From the NCBI GenBank assembly GCA_000969725.1, contig JXSR01S002969.1: DNA of 34,296 nt, one strand, 5' to 3'. The translations under genes and the position numbers were made by a program. Source of the DNA: Ophiothrix spiculata (lineage: Eukaryota; Echinodermata; Ophiuroidea; Amphilepidida; Ophiotrichidae). The notes under the pieces were generated by a model. It ran no database searches. It saw only the letters and a program-made list of their open reading frames with translations, and had not been told where the DNA came from. Positions 1-12,100 of this stretch are shown here, piece by piece. Within the stretch, counting starts at the first letter, position 1. Every line of letters begins with the position of its first letter.

Positions 1-5
1 TACGA

Positions 6-87
6 GTGCGTTTCCACGGTTACTCACCTGTGAGTTCACTTTCGAAAGTGAGTACCTTTCGAAAGTGAACCCGTCGTGGAAACACAC
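6..87. repeat. Short fold-back (palindromic) element at the window edge
   Basis: The two ends are inverted copies: GTGCGTTTCCACGG at 6-19 against CCGTCGTGGAAACACAC at 71-87. The middle contains two copies of the self-complementary string CACTTTCGAAAGTG or close to it, so almost the whole 82 bp can fold on itself. It is probably a miniature inverted-repeat element. No target-site duplication can be tested properly because only five bases lie to the left. There is no coding content. Confidence 0.55.
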
Positions 88-89
88 CT

Positions 90-2570
90 AATGTAACACA
101 CATGTATTGAGAGAGACAACAAAGGTAAATCAGTTGTTGTAAAACAAATACACCTGTTACATTATTGAACCAGGTCTAAGCTGGCTTGGTGGTAGCCTTT
201 TCAAACATTTTCGACCAGGAGTCTTTTTGAGTGTATGTTTGAGGGTTGTGAGACATTTATTTAGAATATGATAATCTTTTGCTGTTTTTCCCCAAAAATG
301 CTTTTCTTTTTTGATCACACATTTTTATGGGGTCCATATATGAACCCATCTATCCAACACAATCGATTTTAGCACTACAAATAGGCCTACTCATTTTTGA
401 AAATATTAGATGTTCTAGGAATTTTTTTTGACATATGAAAAATATCATACCAAATCTTTTGCAAAATAAAAGATCCAAGTTATGTCAATCTGTCAGTTAT
501 TGGTGCATGCAAGGGTGCAGCAGAAAGGTCTTTTGATGAATATTTGAATACTGTAAAACAAGAAATATTTGCGGAAAGAAAATTTTGCGAATTTCAGAAT
601 CTGGGTTTTTTGGCAACATTTTAATTTCACTAATTGCATCAGCATGCCATTGAAATCATTGTACATTATTAATATTAGCAGCAAATTAAGTTTGCGATTT
701 TGGGATATTAGCGAAATAAGTGAAATTAAATTGCTGGCAAATATTTCTTGTTTTACAGTATATGTCTAATCTGACAGCTAATTATGAATACGTAAATCAA
801 AACGAATTTATTTTTTTAGACAAACCCTATGCATGTAAGGCTTTCTTGTTCAATTTGTACCTAAGGAAAAAAAAAACTCTTTTGATATGTCATCCATCAA
901 TCAATGTTCTTTTCAATGGTGTTGTTTAGTACTTAGGCCTATAACTTGTTGACACACTCACAAATCCAAATAACATGATATAAAAATCCACAAAATATTG
1001 AGGTCTAGACATTAAAATTAATAAAAATACATTGAATAGATCATAAGGTTAAAAGGTTGCCAAATTCTGCATACAGGCCAGTTTGTTTGCTAGCACTGAT
1101 TGTAATCAGGTCAAACAATGAATACCTGGATCCTGGATCTAGATTATTGACAATGATCTATTGATTTTCACCTGATCCCCTGCCAGGCAAACATGACCTA
1201 CTTGACCCCACTTATCAGGGGGGGGGGGGCACTTCAATTGTGACCTAAATAGGTATGTAAAATGTACAATCAAATATAACTTTCCTAATCCTATGTACAC
1301 AAATTGAGTAAATGTGTCCTAAACAGAGATCCGAACATTTCAAAATGGTTCGTAACCTAAAACATCGTAAACTTCATATCTAAATATCTAAATCATTGGA
1401 TAGATTCGTCAGGATTTTTTCATGAACATTCCTGTTAAAAGTTCTTTTATCAAAATCCACTTAAGAATCTCACAAATGAAGATGAGGGGCCTATCAATTG
1501 AGTCACCTTTGTGACCAGCTGATTCTGATATCACCAGATGATGATATCACAAGATACAAGACTTCCAGACAAAAAGTGAAACATCACTACTATAAACAGT
1601 ATGTGGATTTTCATAAAAGAACCTTTGCAGGAATAAACATTAAACTATTTAACTAAAAAGATTTTGCAAAAGAGCGCTTGCATAGTTTAGGCCTACATTT
1701 CTAGTGTTTCTGCCAAAGCACAAGTTTATACGTATCTGTATGTCCCTTATTTAACCATCCTCCAATTTAAAACCTGTTCAGCATAGAAAGGGCATCTCTA
1801 CCTAAGTTACCAACAGGTTAGTGGATACCATCCCTTCCCCTCTCTACCAGTTGGTACCTGAAAAATTGACGCAAGAAAAAGTGGAATGATGTTTGTCACA
1901 TGACAGCATGTTGGCCATTGACCAGATTGATCACATGACATCAGCATATAATTGTTTTACCAAAATTGAATTCTATTCAGCTCAAACTCAGCTTAGATTG
2001 ATGTCATAATCATAGTATTCTGCTTGTTTTCCTGGAATTTGTAAATACTTGTAGGTCACCTGTACCTTAACCTGGTATGAAATATGACAGTATAGATCTT
2101 CCAAAATATCAAGATTTCATATCAAGGTAAAAACTTTACAGACCTCCCAAAGTTCCAAACAGAAGTTGCTGAGTTTCATAAACATTTCAGACTACATCAA
2201 TTTACATTATAAATATCACTCAAGATTCAACAAATTTCAAGATACTGTTTAGGTCCACTTAATGTGTGCAATATAATTGTATTGACAGGTTTGAAATAAT
2301 TTTGTTTTTGTTTTTAGTTACTTTTCTAGCATGAGAAATGTTGTGCCAAGTCTTGCTTCATGCAATTTTAAGTTTTAAAAGGAAAGTTTAAGAGAATTTT
2401 TGCCAAAGGCATACATGTTTGAAATACTTGCAAGCAAGAAGTTGCCCCTCCTACTCTTGTATGTCTTATGTCATCTGATCTCAATAGATGTAACAATATT
2501 GCATCAATGAAAATGTCATTTCCAATGTCATGCTACTAAACAGGTTTATTTTCAAAGTGTGCATCTGGAA
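90..2570. other. AT-rich sequence, no supported gene
   Basis: Nothing here looks coding; short open frames near 569-929 are AT-rich and domain-free. An imperfect inverted repeat at about 1088-1187 (GTTTGCTAGC near the left end, GCCAGGCAAAC at the right, both beside CAGGT strings) may be a decayed fold-back element. A run of ten G lies near 1219. The octamer TAGGCCTA occurs three times, near 383, 934 and 1690. Confidence 0.5.
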
Positions 2571-2576
2571 GGCAGC

Positions 2577-2696
2577 ACAGATCCAGATCAATTGGTACGT
2601 TTGGTTATGCAATACAGGTATCAGATCCAGATCTGACACTGTGTAGCTTCCACCAAACTGGTCTAAAGTGATCTAGATTTTAGATCTGGATCTGCA
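2577..2696. repeat. Imperfect fold-back element with CAGATCCAGATC arms
   Basis: The left arm reads GCACAGATCCAGATCAATTGG and continues to GTTTGGT. The right arm read backwards gives GTGCAGATCCAGATC, then a GATCACTTT block, then GTTTGGT, so the arms match in order with small indels. The loop holds a third CAGATCCAGATCTG copy. No target-site duplication was found. It is likely an old miniature inverted-repeat transposon, but could be a local inverted duplication. Confidence 0.4.
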
Positions 2697-2699
2697 CTC

Positions 2700-4215
2700 T
2701 AAGCTAGCTATTACCACCAGTCCAATTTTTGAAACTAAGTAATTGCTCTATGTATTCCACTAGATGTGAATAGAATTGCTACCATATATCGGATTGCATA
2801 AAATAATGTAAATTTTGCAGTTTTACCTAATCTTGCAATTGGCTACAAGAAAACAAAATGTATCCTAGAATTTGATTTTTGCATTTAAAGCATTTTAATG
2901 GAAAGACATTGAAATTAATTGAATAAAAAATATACATTTTACAAGGCATGATTTCATCAAAATTTAAAGCCCTCTTAATGCTGTCAAATTTTGATTTCCT
3001 AAAATGTTAAAAACTTTGAAGTTGAAGACAATGCTACCAAAATACCAAGCATCCTTGTGGCAAAAACAAGAGAAGCACATTTTGTATAAAAATGAATTTA
3101 TTTATTATTTATATATAGTGATAGGTCTGAGGCATAAATCACTTACTATGTGCCATCCAAAGACACTTGAAAAATCCGCTCATTTGATTTTAATTGACAT
3201 TTCAGTCAGCATGGTAGAAACAGAGCAATATTCCTGATACACTAGTATTCCTTTATCCGTAATTCCCCTGAGACTTGCCCATACATGCATCTCAAAAGAA
3301 AAAAAATGGAAATGATATCTGAAAATTCAAAATTGACAAAGACAATTTTAACAAATCTTCCATCTGCTTCTACTTACCATCTTTTGTAATGAAATAAGTA
3401 TTGGCTATTTTGCCAAAAGTCCCTGAGAGAGAAGTTAGAAGAAAAAACAGCTGTATGACGCTAGTCGACGACATTGAGCTGGATGACGAGCGCTATTAAT
3501 GATGGAGCGCCCAATACTAAATCTTGATTCATAACGTTGTTGTCCAAGTTTCGGAAGAAAGTTCGTTGCCGCAAGAAAAGTTAATCAAGAAATATATATA
3601 AAGTCATTAAGAATCCCCACAAATGTTCAAAGATAATGAGAATATTTCATGGAACTGGAGAATGAACATAAAAATTAATTAGACTCTGCTGGTATATATA
3701 CAGACAAATAATATTGCACAGGTTGTTATTGGTAACGCTTTGAATACAATGCTGATAAAGCTTCTCGTTGAAATGGATCACATTGAATCGGTAGTAATTC
3801 CTTATGCTTGCTTCTCTTGGTAATTCTTAAAACATCTCTTGTTTTTCCTTGTGTATATCTTGTAATGTTCTTACTACTACAAGTACTACGTACTTGCACA
3901 ATAGTATTAGGTAATATTTACTTTCCAAAATGTTCATCGAACTTGTTACACAAAAGCTTAAGAAGCTCACTTTAATAGTATTTCACATTCTTGTACATAA
4001 GTGATAACGTGTCCCGATATATATCCTTACACAGCGTTGTAGCATCTTTATCTCAATAGTAATGAATCAGTATTTCTTGGTTAAAACCATTATGTATACA
4101 TACCAACCCACGTATACATTTCTTCCACTATAGTTATCTTATCGTCTTACTTCTTAAGATCCCAATATCTTAACGCTTTTATCACAGTAAAGACATATAT
4201 GAGATAATGAAATAA
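2700..4215. other. AT-rich sequence with no supported gene
   Basis: Most of this is low-complexity AT-rich DNA. A less AT-rich patch at 3430-3560 carries a 34-codon open frame (stop to stop on the plus strand) ending in an acidic tail, MTLVDDIELDDERY, but there is no good splice donor after it and no family is recognised. I do not call it a gene. Confidence 0.4.
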
Positions 4216-4217
4216 CT

Positions 4218-4330
4218 GAGATACCGCCACCACCTTGGGAGCAGTGCGTCTCAATATCCCCACGGCCGAGTTGTCATCGCTAACAGGATTAGCAGTCACG
4301 ATTACGTCAAGTTGAACACAGACGCTACTA
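4218..4330 (-). other. GC-rich island, possible unassigned exon
   Basis: This is a short GC-rich patch inside AT-rich DNA. On the minus strand a frame without stops or methionine runs from about 4328 down to 4152, encoding roughly 60 residues including DDNSAVGILRRTAPKVV. A plausible acceptor lies inside it on the minus strand (CTGCTAATCCTGTTAG followed by CGATGAC), with a branch-point-like CTAAT. No strong donor follows. Two plus-strand frames are also open here, so the openness may only reflect GC content. No domain is recognised. Confidence 0.18.
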
Positions 4331-6150
4331 ATCTTGCTTTATGCTCCATGTGATTAATCCATCAGTACAAACCAAACTGAAAATGGTGCAAGATGATAAT
4401 AAAATCCCGTTCTGTAGCAATAGTCCTTTGCAAACCATGTTTCTTTATTACTCCAATACTTGGTGGCTCCTAACTAGCTCACTTTACAGACCTCCTTATA
4501 ATGCATGCATCATTACTAGCATATTGAGTTGGAGCAGAGATACTATGAGGTAGCTCTACCACTCGCAACGATGGAATAACCCATGTGGGTGTACTGATAG
4601 ATGATAGAAGTGAGCTACCGTTAGTCACTGGTGTGAGCTTTCATTCATACACTCAAACCAGGTGGTTGCATGGGCATTGAAAAATAAAATCTGACTCATT
4701 CTACTTAGAGCAAAATTGAATCAAAAACAGTAGCAGTTTATTCCATTTATAAAATTTTTAAATGTATCCTTCAAACATGTTCTCTAACATCCTCGTGCAT
4801 AAAGTCTTCTTGATCAACTGGGATTTTCTTGCAGGAGTTGTTTTGATTTAACTCAATTTCACAGGCTATTGCACTTTGGGAAAAAGCTATTTACATAACA
4901 ATAGTTTGTATTAGTTCAGTCACTGCACAAAAGCATAGAATCACAAAGCAAAGGGTTACAAGGTCATATCAGGGCCCTGTTTAAATCACAAGGAGATTAT
5001 TTATATATTCTGTGGATTTATTTTTTTATCTTTTATGGGGGAGGGGCCACCTACAATTACAGAAGATACAGTCATGTGCCTATACCAACACCCCTTTTCA
5101 AGCCTTTTCTTTCACTCACAAAGTTGCCCATTTCAAGATTAATTCATTTCTGAAGACCTTCATTTTTCAAACAAAGTGGCCCAAAAATGTATTTCCAACC
5201 AAAGTTTTGCCAATTTTCAGCTCTAAATAGTCATATTTCCATGGAAAAAATTATTTCATGAAAGACCTCATTTTATAGGCCTCAATAATATTCAGGAGTA
5301 GAACATGAATTCCCTATACCTTATTTCTGACCTAAAATCAGTTCCTAAAGACCCTATCTGAAATACCTGTGCAGTACCTAGGCCTAGCAACAAAATTTAA
5401 TTTGAGTATGGTTCCCCTGGGGGTCCCCCTCCCCCCTAGATGTTTGTCCTTCTTTACCATGGATTAATTCCTTAACATCATGTCTACATGCAGTTCACAA
5501 AACAGATTTGTGAGAGATTTTTACTTTAAAACTTGTCAACATGGGCAAAATATTTTCTACTTGAGAGATTTTTATACTGCAAATTTGGATAGCAAAATAT
5601 ATTTGTTATTTTGTGGGCATTGAGCCAAGAAGTCTTTCATCCAATGATTTTGTCATGTAATTTGTCATATATAACTTTATTATTTAGTTCTACATGGCGG
5701 GAAGGCCCCTGGAAAATCATTATCAAATATGTCTAGAAAATAATCACAATATCTACAGAATTCATTGTAGACTTTACCTGGTGTAAATACATGACACAGG
5801 CATATACTGCGGAGCTAATATTGACATTAAAATTAAACATTGCAGAGGGGAGGTGATCAGAGCACAATGCGGATCATAATTGAAGAAAAACACAGCCATC
5901 ACATTTTCCCAATCCATAAAGATACAGCCTATAAGGAAACGGTTAAGGAGCCAGATAATTTTAGGCACTTATTTGAAATTACTGATAATAACAGTTTTTT
6001 CTCCTTTTGAACAATAAGTGCCAATGCCTACTCATGCCAGTCTGGTAATTGCTAGACTCTCTTTATTTTAAATAAAATTGGCCAGAAAATTACAGCAATT
6101 ATAAGTAGGCTATACAATTGATAGGCTTCATTACAAGTTTCAAGTTAGTA
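4331..6150. other. No supported gene; AT-rich filler
   Basis: I see no domain, splice pattern or structured repeat of note. G- or C-rich spots occur near 5037-5048 and 5417-5440 (a stretch rich in CCCCC and GGGGG). Two AGGCCT sites lie near 5275 and 5379. Open frames here are short and unremarkable. Confidence 0.45.
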
Positions 6151-6151
6151 G

Positions 6152-6303
6152 ACCTTACTTGCTGAAATTGATCAAGGCGATCAGATTTTATAACAGAAAA
6201 TCTGCTGGAAATTCTTAACATTTTCTTTATTTTTTGCTACCTATTTTCACCATTTTTTTTTAAAGTGTTCTGTCGTAAAGTCCCCATTTTCTGGGTGAGC
6301 CAT
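6152..6303 (+). repeat. Dispersed repeat, same family as 20101-20253 (opposite strand)
   Basis: From ACCTTACTTG through GAAATTGATCAAGG, CAGAAAATC, GCTGGAAATTCTTA, TTTCTTTATTTTTTGC and TATTTTCACCA to AAAGTGTTCTGTCG and GAGCCAT, this stretch matches the reverse complement of 20101-20253 in order and spacing with scattered differences. At the other locus the sequence lies within a longer element with inverted ends; here the second end was not found. This is probably a truncated or decayed copy of that element. Confidence 0.7.
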
Positions 6304-6388
6304 ACGTTTAAGCCTCTATATCAATTGGTTTTCAAGATCTTTCTTAATTCCAAAGAAAAACCTGCAAATCATGATGATGAGGCCTACA

Positions 6389-6519
6389 CTGTGGAAGTAG
6401 TGACGTCATGATAATTTCCCATAGACTTAACGTGTGGCCAAAATGCCCACCACATATGTTTGGAACCAGATTGCATGTGTTGGGCTTTTATCATAAATAT
6501 GACGTCACTACTTCCACTG
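6389..6519. repeat. Fold-back element with CRE octamers in both arms
   Basis: The left arm starts CTGTGGAAGTAGTGACGTCAT and the right arm is the inverse, ATGACGTCACTACTTCCACTG. Each arm contains a perfect TGACGTCA palindrome (6401-6408 and 6500-6507), the consensus cAMP response element. The 131-bp length and lack of coding suggest a miniature inverted-repeat transposon. No clear target-site duplication is visible. Confidence 0.65.
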
Positions 6520-6688
6520 CGAATGCATGTGAAAATACAGGCAAAGGTCGTCATTTAGGCCTAGCAAAATTGATTATTTATAAAACATGTTTTTTTAGAT
6601 AATAATAAGGTCAATGAGGTTAAATCGTCCTCATAACATGGTAATTGAAAAATTAAAAAAAGACCAACTTTACTGCATGTTTGAGCTG

Positions 6689-6853
6689 GGGCCGATTTCA
6701 CTAACATTTAGCGATAGTCGCTAACTCCTTTTTGATCGCTAAACTCCAAAAACGATCGCTAAATAGCGTGTATTAGCGGTCGTTTTTGGAGTTTAGCGAT
6801 CAAAACGGGGCCAGCGACCATCGACCATCTCTAAATGTTAGTGAAATCGGCCC
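6689..6853. mobile_element. Palindromic MITE, CTG target duplication (copy 1)
   Basis: The ends GGGCCGATTTCACTAACATT and its inverse bound a nearly complete palindrome; inside, GATCGCTAAACTCCAAAAA is repeated in inverted form around the centre. CTG flanks both sides (6686-6688 and 6854-6856). A second copy lies at 25812-25969. Copy 1 is 165 bp against 158 bp, explained by a 7-bp local duplication (CGACCAT) in its right arm. The 3-bp CTG duplication fits the CWG/TWA target preference known for PIF/Harbinger transposons. It encodes no transposase, so it must have been moved by an enzyme supplied elsewhere. Confidence 0.85.
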
Positions 6854-6856
6854 CTG

Positions 6857-7243
6857 GATGGTCACAGATAATGTCTGTTCCTTTGTTTTGATCCCAAATT
6901 ACCCACATTATTACAAGAAATGTGATTGTATTTAGAAATATCTACAATTAAAATGGATGAAATTGGATAGAATGAAAAGTTGTGATTATATGGTCAGCTG
7001 CCACAAACAAACAAACACTGTCCACTAATCCTAATCTCCTATTTGCTGACCATAATCCTAAGTGATGGCATTAAAATTCAGATCATAAATAGTAATAAAT
7101 CAATATTAAATATTTGGCAAGTAAAATCAATAAACATTAGGTTGATTTCTCATGTGATTTTCCAACATTTGTGAATAATTACATTTTATGTTGAAGGGCG
7201 TGAATCTTTTAACCAAGTGCACCAATGGTGCATAATTCTGAGA
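6857..7243. other. No supported gene between elements
   Basis: AT-rich spacer between two miniature elements. No open frame, repeat or regulatory motif stands out. Confidence 0.4.
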
Positions 7244-7246
7244 TTA

Positions 7247-7538
7247 GGGACCATTCACAAACACTTGTAAGGGAGGGGCCTGATGCACACAAAAAATCGT
7301 GGAAAATTGCCAGGTCCCCCCCCCCCCCTTTTTGACCTCAACAAATTTATGGGCCCCTCCTTTTTGTGACAAAAATTAGTGGTCAAACCCATAGAAAAGC
7401 ATGTTAACTCAATTTTTACAGGAAAATTTGTGGTAATTTTTTTGAAGGCCCCCCCCCCTTGCAAGGGTGAACAATTTTAAGGGCCCCCTTTTTGCATCAG
7501 CACCCCCCCCCCCCCTACAAGTGTTTGTGAATGGTCCC
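7247..7538. mobile_element. MITE with 25-bp inverted ends and TTA duplication
   Basis: The left end GGGACCATTCACAAACACTT is the exact inverse of the right end. TTA flanks both sides (7244-7246 and 7539-7541), typical of PIF/Harbinger insertions. The 292-bp interior holds three C-runs of at least 10 (7316-7328, 7449-7458, 7503-7515) and two similar blocks ending in GGGCCCC and CTTTTT, suggesting internal duplication. The glycine-rich minus-strand frames across it are only translations of these C-runs. Confidence 0.85.
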
Positions 7539-7862
7539 TTAATTAGAGAGGCAAAATTCAATATGATTGATTGGTGAAGAAAAATAACTAGGAAAGAACA
7601 TGAATTCACACTATTGGGGGGGGGGGAGCTACTGAACCCAATAAATGGTATTTTTATTTTTTTTATATTTTGGCGCTATTCGTACCAAATATGTCTAGCT
7701 CGAAAAAACATGTACCACGAAATATGGTATGAATATTGGTAGGGAAAACAAAAACGTGCAAATTGATTGATAATTAACCACATAGAGAAAATTAGGAGCG
7801 CAAAAACATCCATGGTTACAGTGAAAATAGATTTTTTTTTAACATATAGGCCTAACACTACA

Positions 7863-8485
7863 GGCTCATTCCAGTGAAAATTAAACTTTTTTTGATTTCA
7901 AGCAAAAAATCAGCTTTTTTATTCGACCATATGAGCAGTTTTTTCAGTCATACGTTTGTTACTTGCTATGTGAAAAGTATTTTCTGATCAGAAATTTTGA
8001 ATTTTTCCTACCCATGCATGAATGAGCACATGTTTTCATTCAAAAATGTCACAAACGTTACCAAAAAGTTACACCAAAATGTCACAAACGTTACCAGACG
8101 TTACCAAACAAAACATTGCATTAAAAGAAATCCTGACAATAGAATTTCCTACCATTTTTATGAACTAGTTGTAAATATATTACCAACCATCTGTGAAAAG
8201 CGCAATAAAAAATTCGCTAACATGCCAGAGAAATTTTACTATGAAGTCATTTGGAGCAAAACACCATTTCCGTGTGCGGTAACAAACGTTACCGAACGTT
8301 ACATGAACTTTATTCAGTATTTTTGCAATTATTTTAATCTTTAAACACCTGCATGTCTTGATCCCACCAGTGAGCACCATTATCAAAAACAACCGCGTTG
8401 ATATAATGTTTATGCTAGGTTCTGTGGCCATTTGAAAGTGAAATTTTCAAATTTTTCGGTCACAAACGTTACTTTGGAATCACCC
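7863..8485. mobile_element. Putative inverted-repeat element with AACGTTAC subterminal repeats
   Basis: The left end GGCTCATTCCA resembles the inverse of the right end, GGGTGATTCCA, and TACA flanks both sides (7859-7862 and 8486-8489). Inside, AACGTTAC or ACGTTAC occurs six times, near 8055, 8090, 8099, 8286, 8294 and 8465, five of them with a final C or a following C. Such repeated short motifs often serve as transposase-binding sites. A 115-codon plus-strand frame at 7997-8344 repeats NVTNVT only because it translates these motifs. The class of element is unknown. Confidence 0.45.
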
Positions 8486-8527
8486 TACAACAAGTCAAGT
8501 TAACGACATGTTGAAATGGGAGTCTTA

Positions 8528-8684
8528 TGGTGCGTTCATAGTCCAACGATTTCACAACGATTTCATCGCACGACGTCTACCGATACGCAGTCTTCAAGAA
8601 TTATAGCGCAATATGCGCAGCGCGTTTGAAGACTGCGTATCGACAGACGTCGTGCGATGAAATCGTTGGACTATGAATGCACCA
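8528..8684. mobile_element. Palindromic MITE with TTA duplication
   Basis: The ends TGGTGCGTTCATAGTCCAAC and the inverse, differing at one base in the first 14, bound a palindrome whose arms also share GAAATCGT, CGACGTC and CGATACGCAGTCTTCAA-like blocks. TTA flanks both sides (8525-8527 and 8685-8687). The size is 157 bp with no coding. The TTA duplication points to PIF/Harbinger mobilisation. Confidence 0.85.
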
Positions 8685-8689
8685 TTAAG

Positions 8690-9172
8690 AGGAAGTTCAT
8701 CTTTGATCATACCCCTAAAAATGCAAGTGCCTCCCTCCCCAATGAGCCTTAACATTTAAGGGAACAGTAACAAACACCCAATTGTAATTTTATGCATTTG
8801 CAAATTCATATTGGCATCAAAACTAGGAAAATTTTCACATTGCAAAAACACCTACACAATCATATAATGCTTTACAGCGTGTATATTTTAGCATTCTGGT
8901 GGTTGAACATCTTTTTGATATTAGAAAATAGGAAAATACATTGAATGATATCAATCAAAACTAATTGGCAGATCTCAAATAAATAAGATTGTGTTGACAT
9001 GAATTAGTGTCAAAAAGAACAGTGAACTATATATGATTTATCATGATCCGTTATGTTGTTTGGTTACATTTTGAAACATGATATTGGAGTGTGGGGTGGG
9101 ATGGGGCGAGTCTCAATGGGAAAGTGGGTTTATGGATTCAGGACCACAAATTAGTCCAATAAACTTATGATG
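8690..9172. other. AT-rich spacer, nothing recognised
   Basis: No gene or repeat was recognised between the small MITE and the giant fold-back element. Confidence 0.4.
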
Positions 9173-12100
9173 AACCTGGAACAAATTGCAACAGAAGGTT
9201 TTTTTATTTCAACTTGTTTGTATGATCCCTATGAACATTATATCCAAAATCCGACACCGGGAAGTAGGCTAATTAGCATAAATCCAAAATGGCCGCCAAA
9301 ATTCCCACAAAAATACTACATATTCATTATAATGGCTTAATAGTATCTTGTAAAACATTTTTATGTTCAAAATTATTATTGGAAAATGGCTTCTGGAGCT
9401 ATAACAAATACATCTGACTCCAAATTATGTCATATGCATATTTCAAATTCAAAATGGCTACCAAAATGGCCGCCAAAATAGCTGATTTTCATAAAACACA
9501 CCCAAAACAACCATTAAAATGCCTGATATCATAAATAATCAACAGGAAATAACATTAAAGTTTACAAGAAGATAATTTACTTCCTAATTATACTGTACGT
9601 TTGTATCAAAATCAAAATGGTGCCTGTTCTGGGATTCAAAATGGCCGCCAAAATGTGTTTATATGCACACAAAAAAAGGTTAGAGGCACTTAAAATAGTA
9701 TCAAGAACACCAAATTTTCAAATTTTTTGATGGAGAATGGTGTAGAGGGTAACAATAGTAACATTTCTTCTCAGATACTGGTGTTATCATGTTTCTAATC
9801 CAATATGGAGTCTGTTCTGAGGTCCACAATGGCCGCCAAAATAGGATTTTAGGCACAAAAATGGTTTAAAGTGGCTCGTAAACGGTATCAAAAACACCAA
9901 ATGTTCAAAATAATCAACGGAAAATGGCTTTGAGGGAAATAGTAGTAGCATTTCTTTCCAAATAAGGGTGTTAGCATATCTCAATTTCACTATGGAGCTT
10001 GTTATGAGATCCAAAATGGGCACTAAAATACAATTTTAGGCACAAAATGTGTTAAAGTGGCTTTATATATAATGGTATCAAAACACCAAATTTTTAAAAT
10101 AATCAATGGAAAATGGCTTTGAGGGTAAAATTAGGATCAGTTCTTCCCAAATAATGTTGTAAGCATTTTTCTCATTCAATATGGAACCTGTTCTGAGATC
10201 CAAAATGGCCGCCAAAATATGATTTTAGGCACAAAAATAGTTCAAAGTGGCTCGTAAACGGTATCAAAAACACCAAATGTTCAAAAATAATCAAAGAAAA
10301 ATGACTTTGAGAGAAACAGTAGTAGAATTTCTTCCCAAATAAGGGTGTTAGCATATTTCAATTTCACTATGGAGCTTGTTATGAGATCCAAAATGGGCAC
10401 TAAAATACAATTTTGGCACAAAATGTGTTAAAGTGGCTTTATATAATGGTATCAAAACACCAAATTTTTAAAATAATCAATGGAAAATGGCTTTGAAGGT
10501 AAAATTAGGATCAATTCTTCCCAAATAAGGTTGTTAGCATTTTTCTTATTCAATATGGAACCTGTACTGAGATTCAAAATGGCCGAAAAAGATTAAAATA
10601 AACCTTTTTTTATGTGCAAAACTTGGTAACAGGCAGGTAACCAGGCACTTCAAAACAGTATCAAAAATACCAAATATTCAAAATATTTGAAGGAAAATGG
10701 CTTTAAGGGAAACAATATTAGCATTTCTTCTCAAATAAGGATGTTGGCATGTTTCAATTTCACTATGGAGCTTGTTTTGAGATCCAAAATGGCCGCCAAA
10801 ATACAGTTTTGGGCGCAAAAATTGATTAAGTGACATTTAAGCGGCACCAAACACAAAATAATCAAAACAATCTATGGAAAATGGCTTTGAGGGAAACAAT
10901 AGTAGCATTTCTTCCCAAATAAGGGTGTTAGCATGTTTCCATTTCGCTATGAAGCTTGTTAAAAGATCCAGAATGACCGCCAAAAGTTTGTATGTACAAA
11001 ATGGGTTAAGGTGACTTTTAAATGGTCTTAAAAACACCACATGTTCAAAATAGTTCAAAAGAAGATCATTTTTCCCAAATAGGGGTATATTAGCATATTT
11101 CTAATTTAATATGGAACCTATACAGAGTTTAAAAATTGCCGCCAAAACACAATTTTATGCATGAAAATGAGTAAGTGACTTTGAAACCATATCAAAAACA
11201 TCAAATGTTTAACATAATCAATGGAAAATGGCTTTACAGGTTACTGTAGGAGTGTTAAAATCTACCCAAATAAGGTTGTTAGCCCGTTTCAAATCCAATA
11301 TCTGAAATGTTTCTAAGTCGCTTATATCCATTTCCTTGCATAAAATTGTATTTTTGCGGCCATTTTTGTTCAAAGTGCAGGCTCCATCATTTATTTTAAA
11401 ATATGCAAACAACATTATATAGGAAGAAAGGCTCCTATAATTATTATCATCAAAGTCATTTCTATTATTTTGTGTATTTGATGTTTTCGATTTATCCCAG
11501 TTTTTGTGTCTAAAATCATATTTCAGCAGCCATTTTGGATCTCACCATAGGCTGCATATTGGATATGGAACATGGTCATACCCTTATTTGAGAAAAAAAT
11601 ATTCTTATTGTTACGTTAAAAGCCATGTGCCATCAGTTACTTTGAACATGAGGTGTTTCTGATACTGTTTAAAAACTACTTCAACCCATTTTTGTGCCTA
11701 AAATCGTATTTTGGCGGCCATTTTGGAACTTACAACAGGCTTCATATTGAATTTAAAAAATGCTTACACTCTTATTTGAGAATTAAACTGCTATTGTTAC
11801 CCTCAAAGCCAATTTCCATCGAATATTTCTGAACATTTGGTGTTTTTGATACTGTTTTGAAGTGCTTCTAACCCAGTTTTGCACATATAAACAAATTTTG
11901 GCGGCCATTTTGAATCTAAGAACAGACGCCATATTGATTTTGAAACAAGCTTACCGTATAATTAGGGGACAAATGATCTTATTGCAACCCTTAATGTTAT
12001 TTCCTGTTAATTATTTATGATATCAGACACTTTAATGGTTGTTTTGGATAATTTTAATGAAAATCTGCTATTTTGGCAGCCATTTTGAATTTGAATTATG

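Noticed and set aside
7997-8344. 115-codon plus-strand open frame with NVTNVT repeats
   Set aside because: The repeats translate the AACGTTAC motif of a likely transposon; no signal peptide, domain or splice context.
9787-11058. Three similar minus-strand open frames (9787-10023, 10172-10354, 10837-11058)
   Set aside because: They are the same frame through successive ~185-bp monomers and decay freely between monomers; not a repeat protein.
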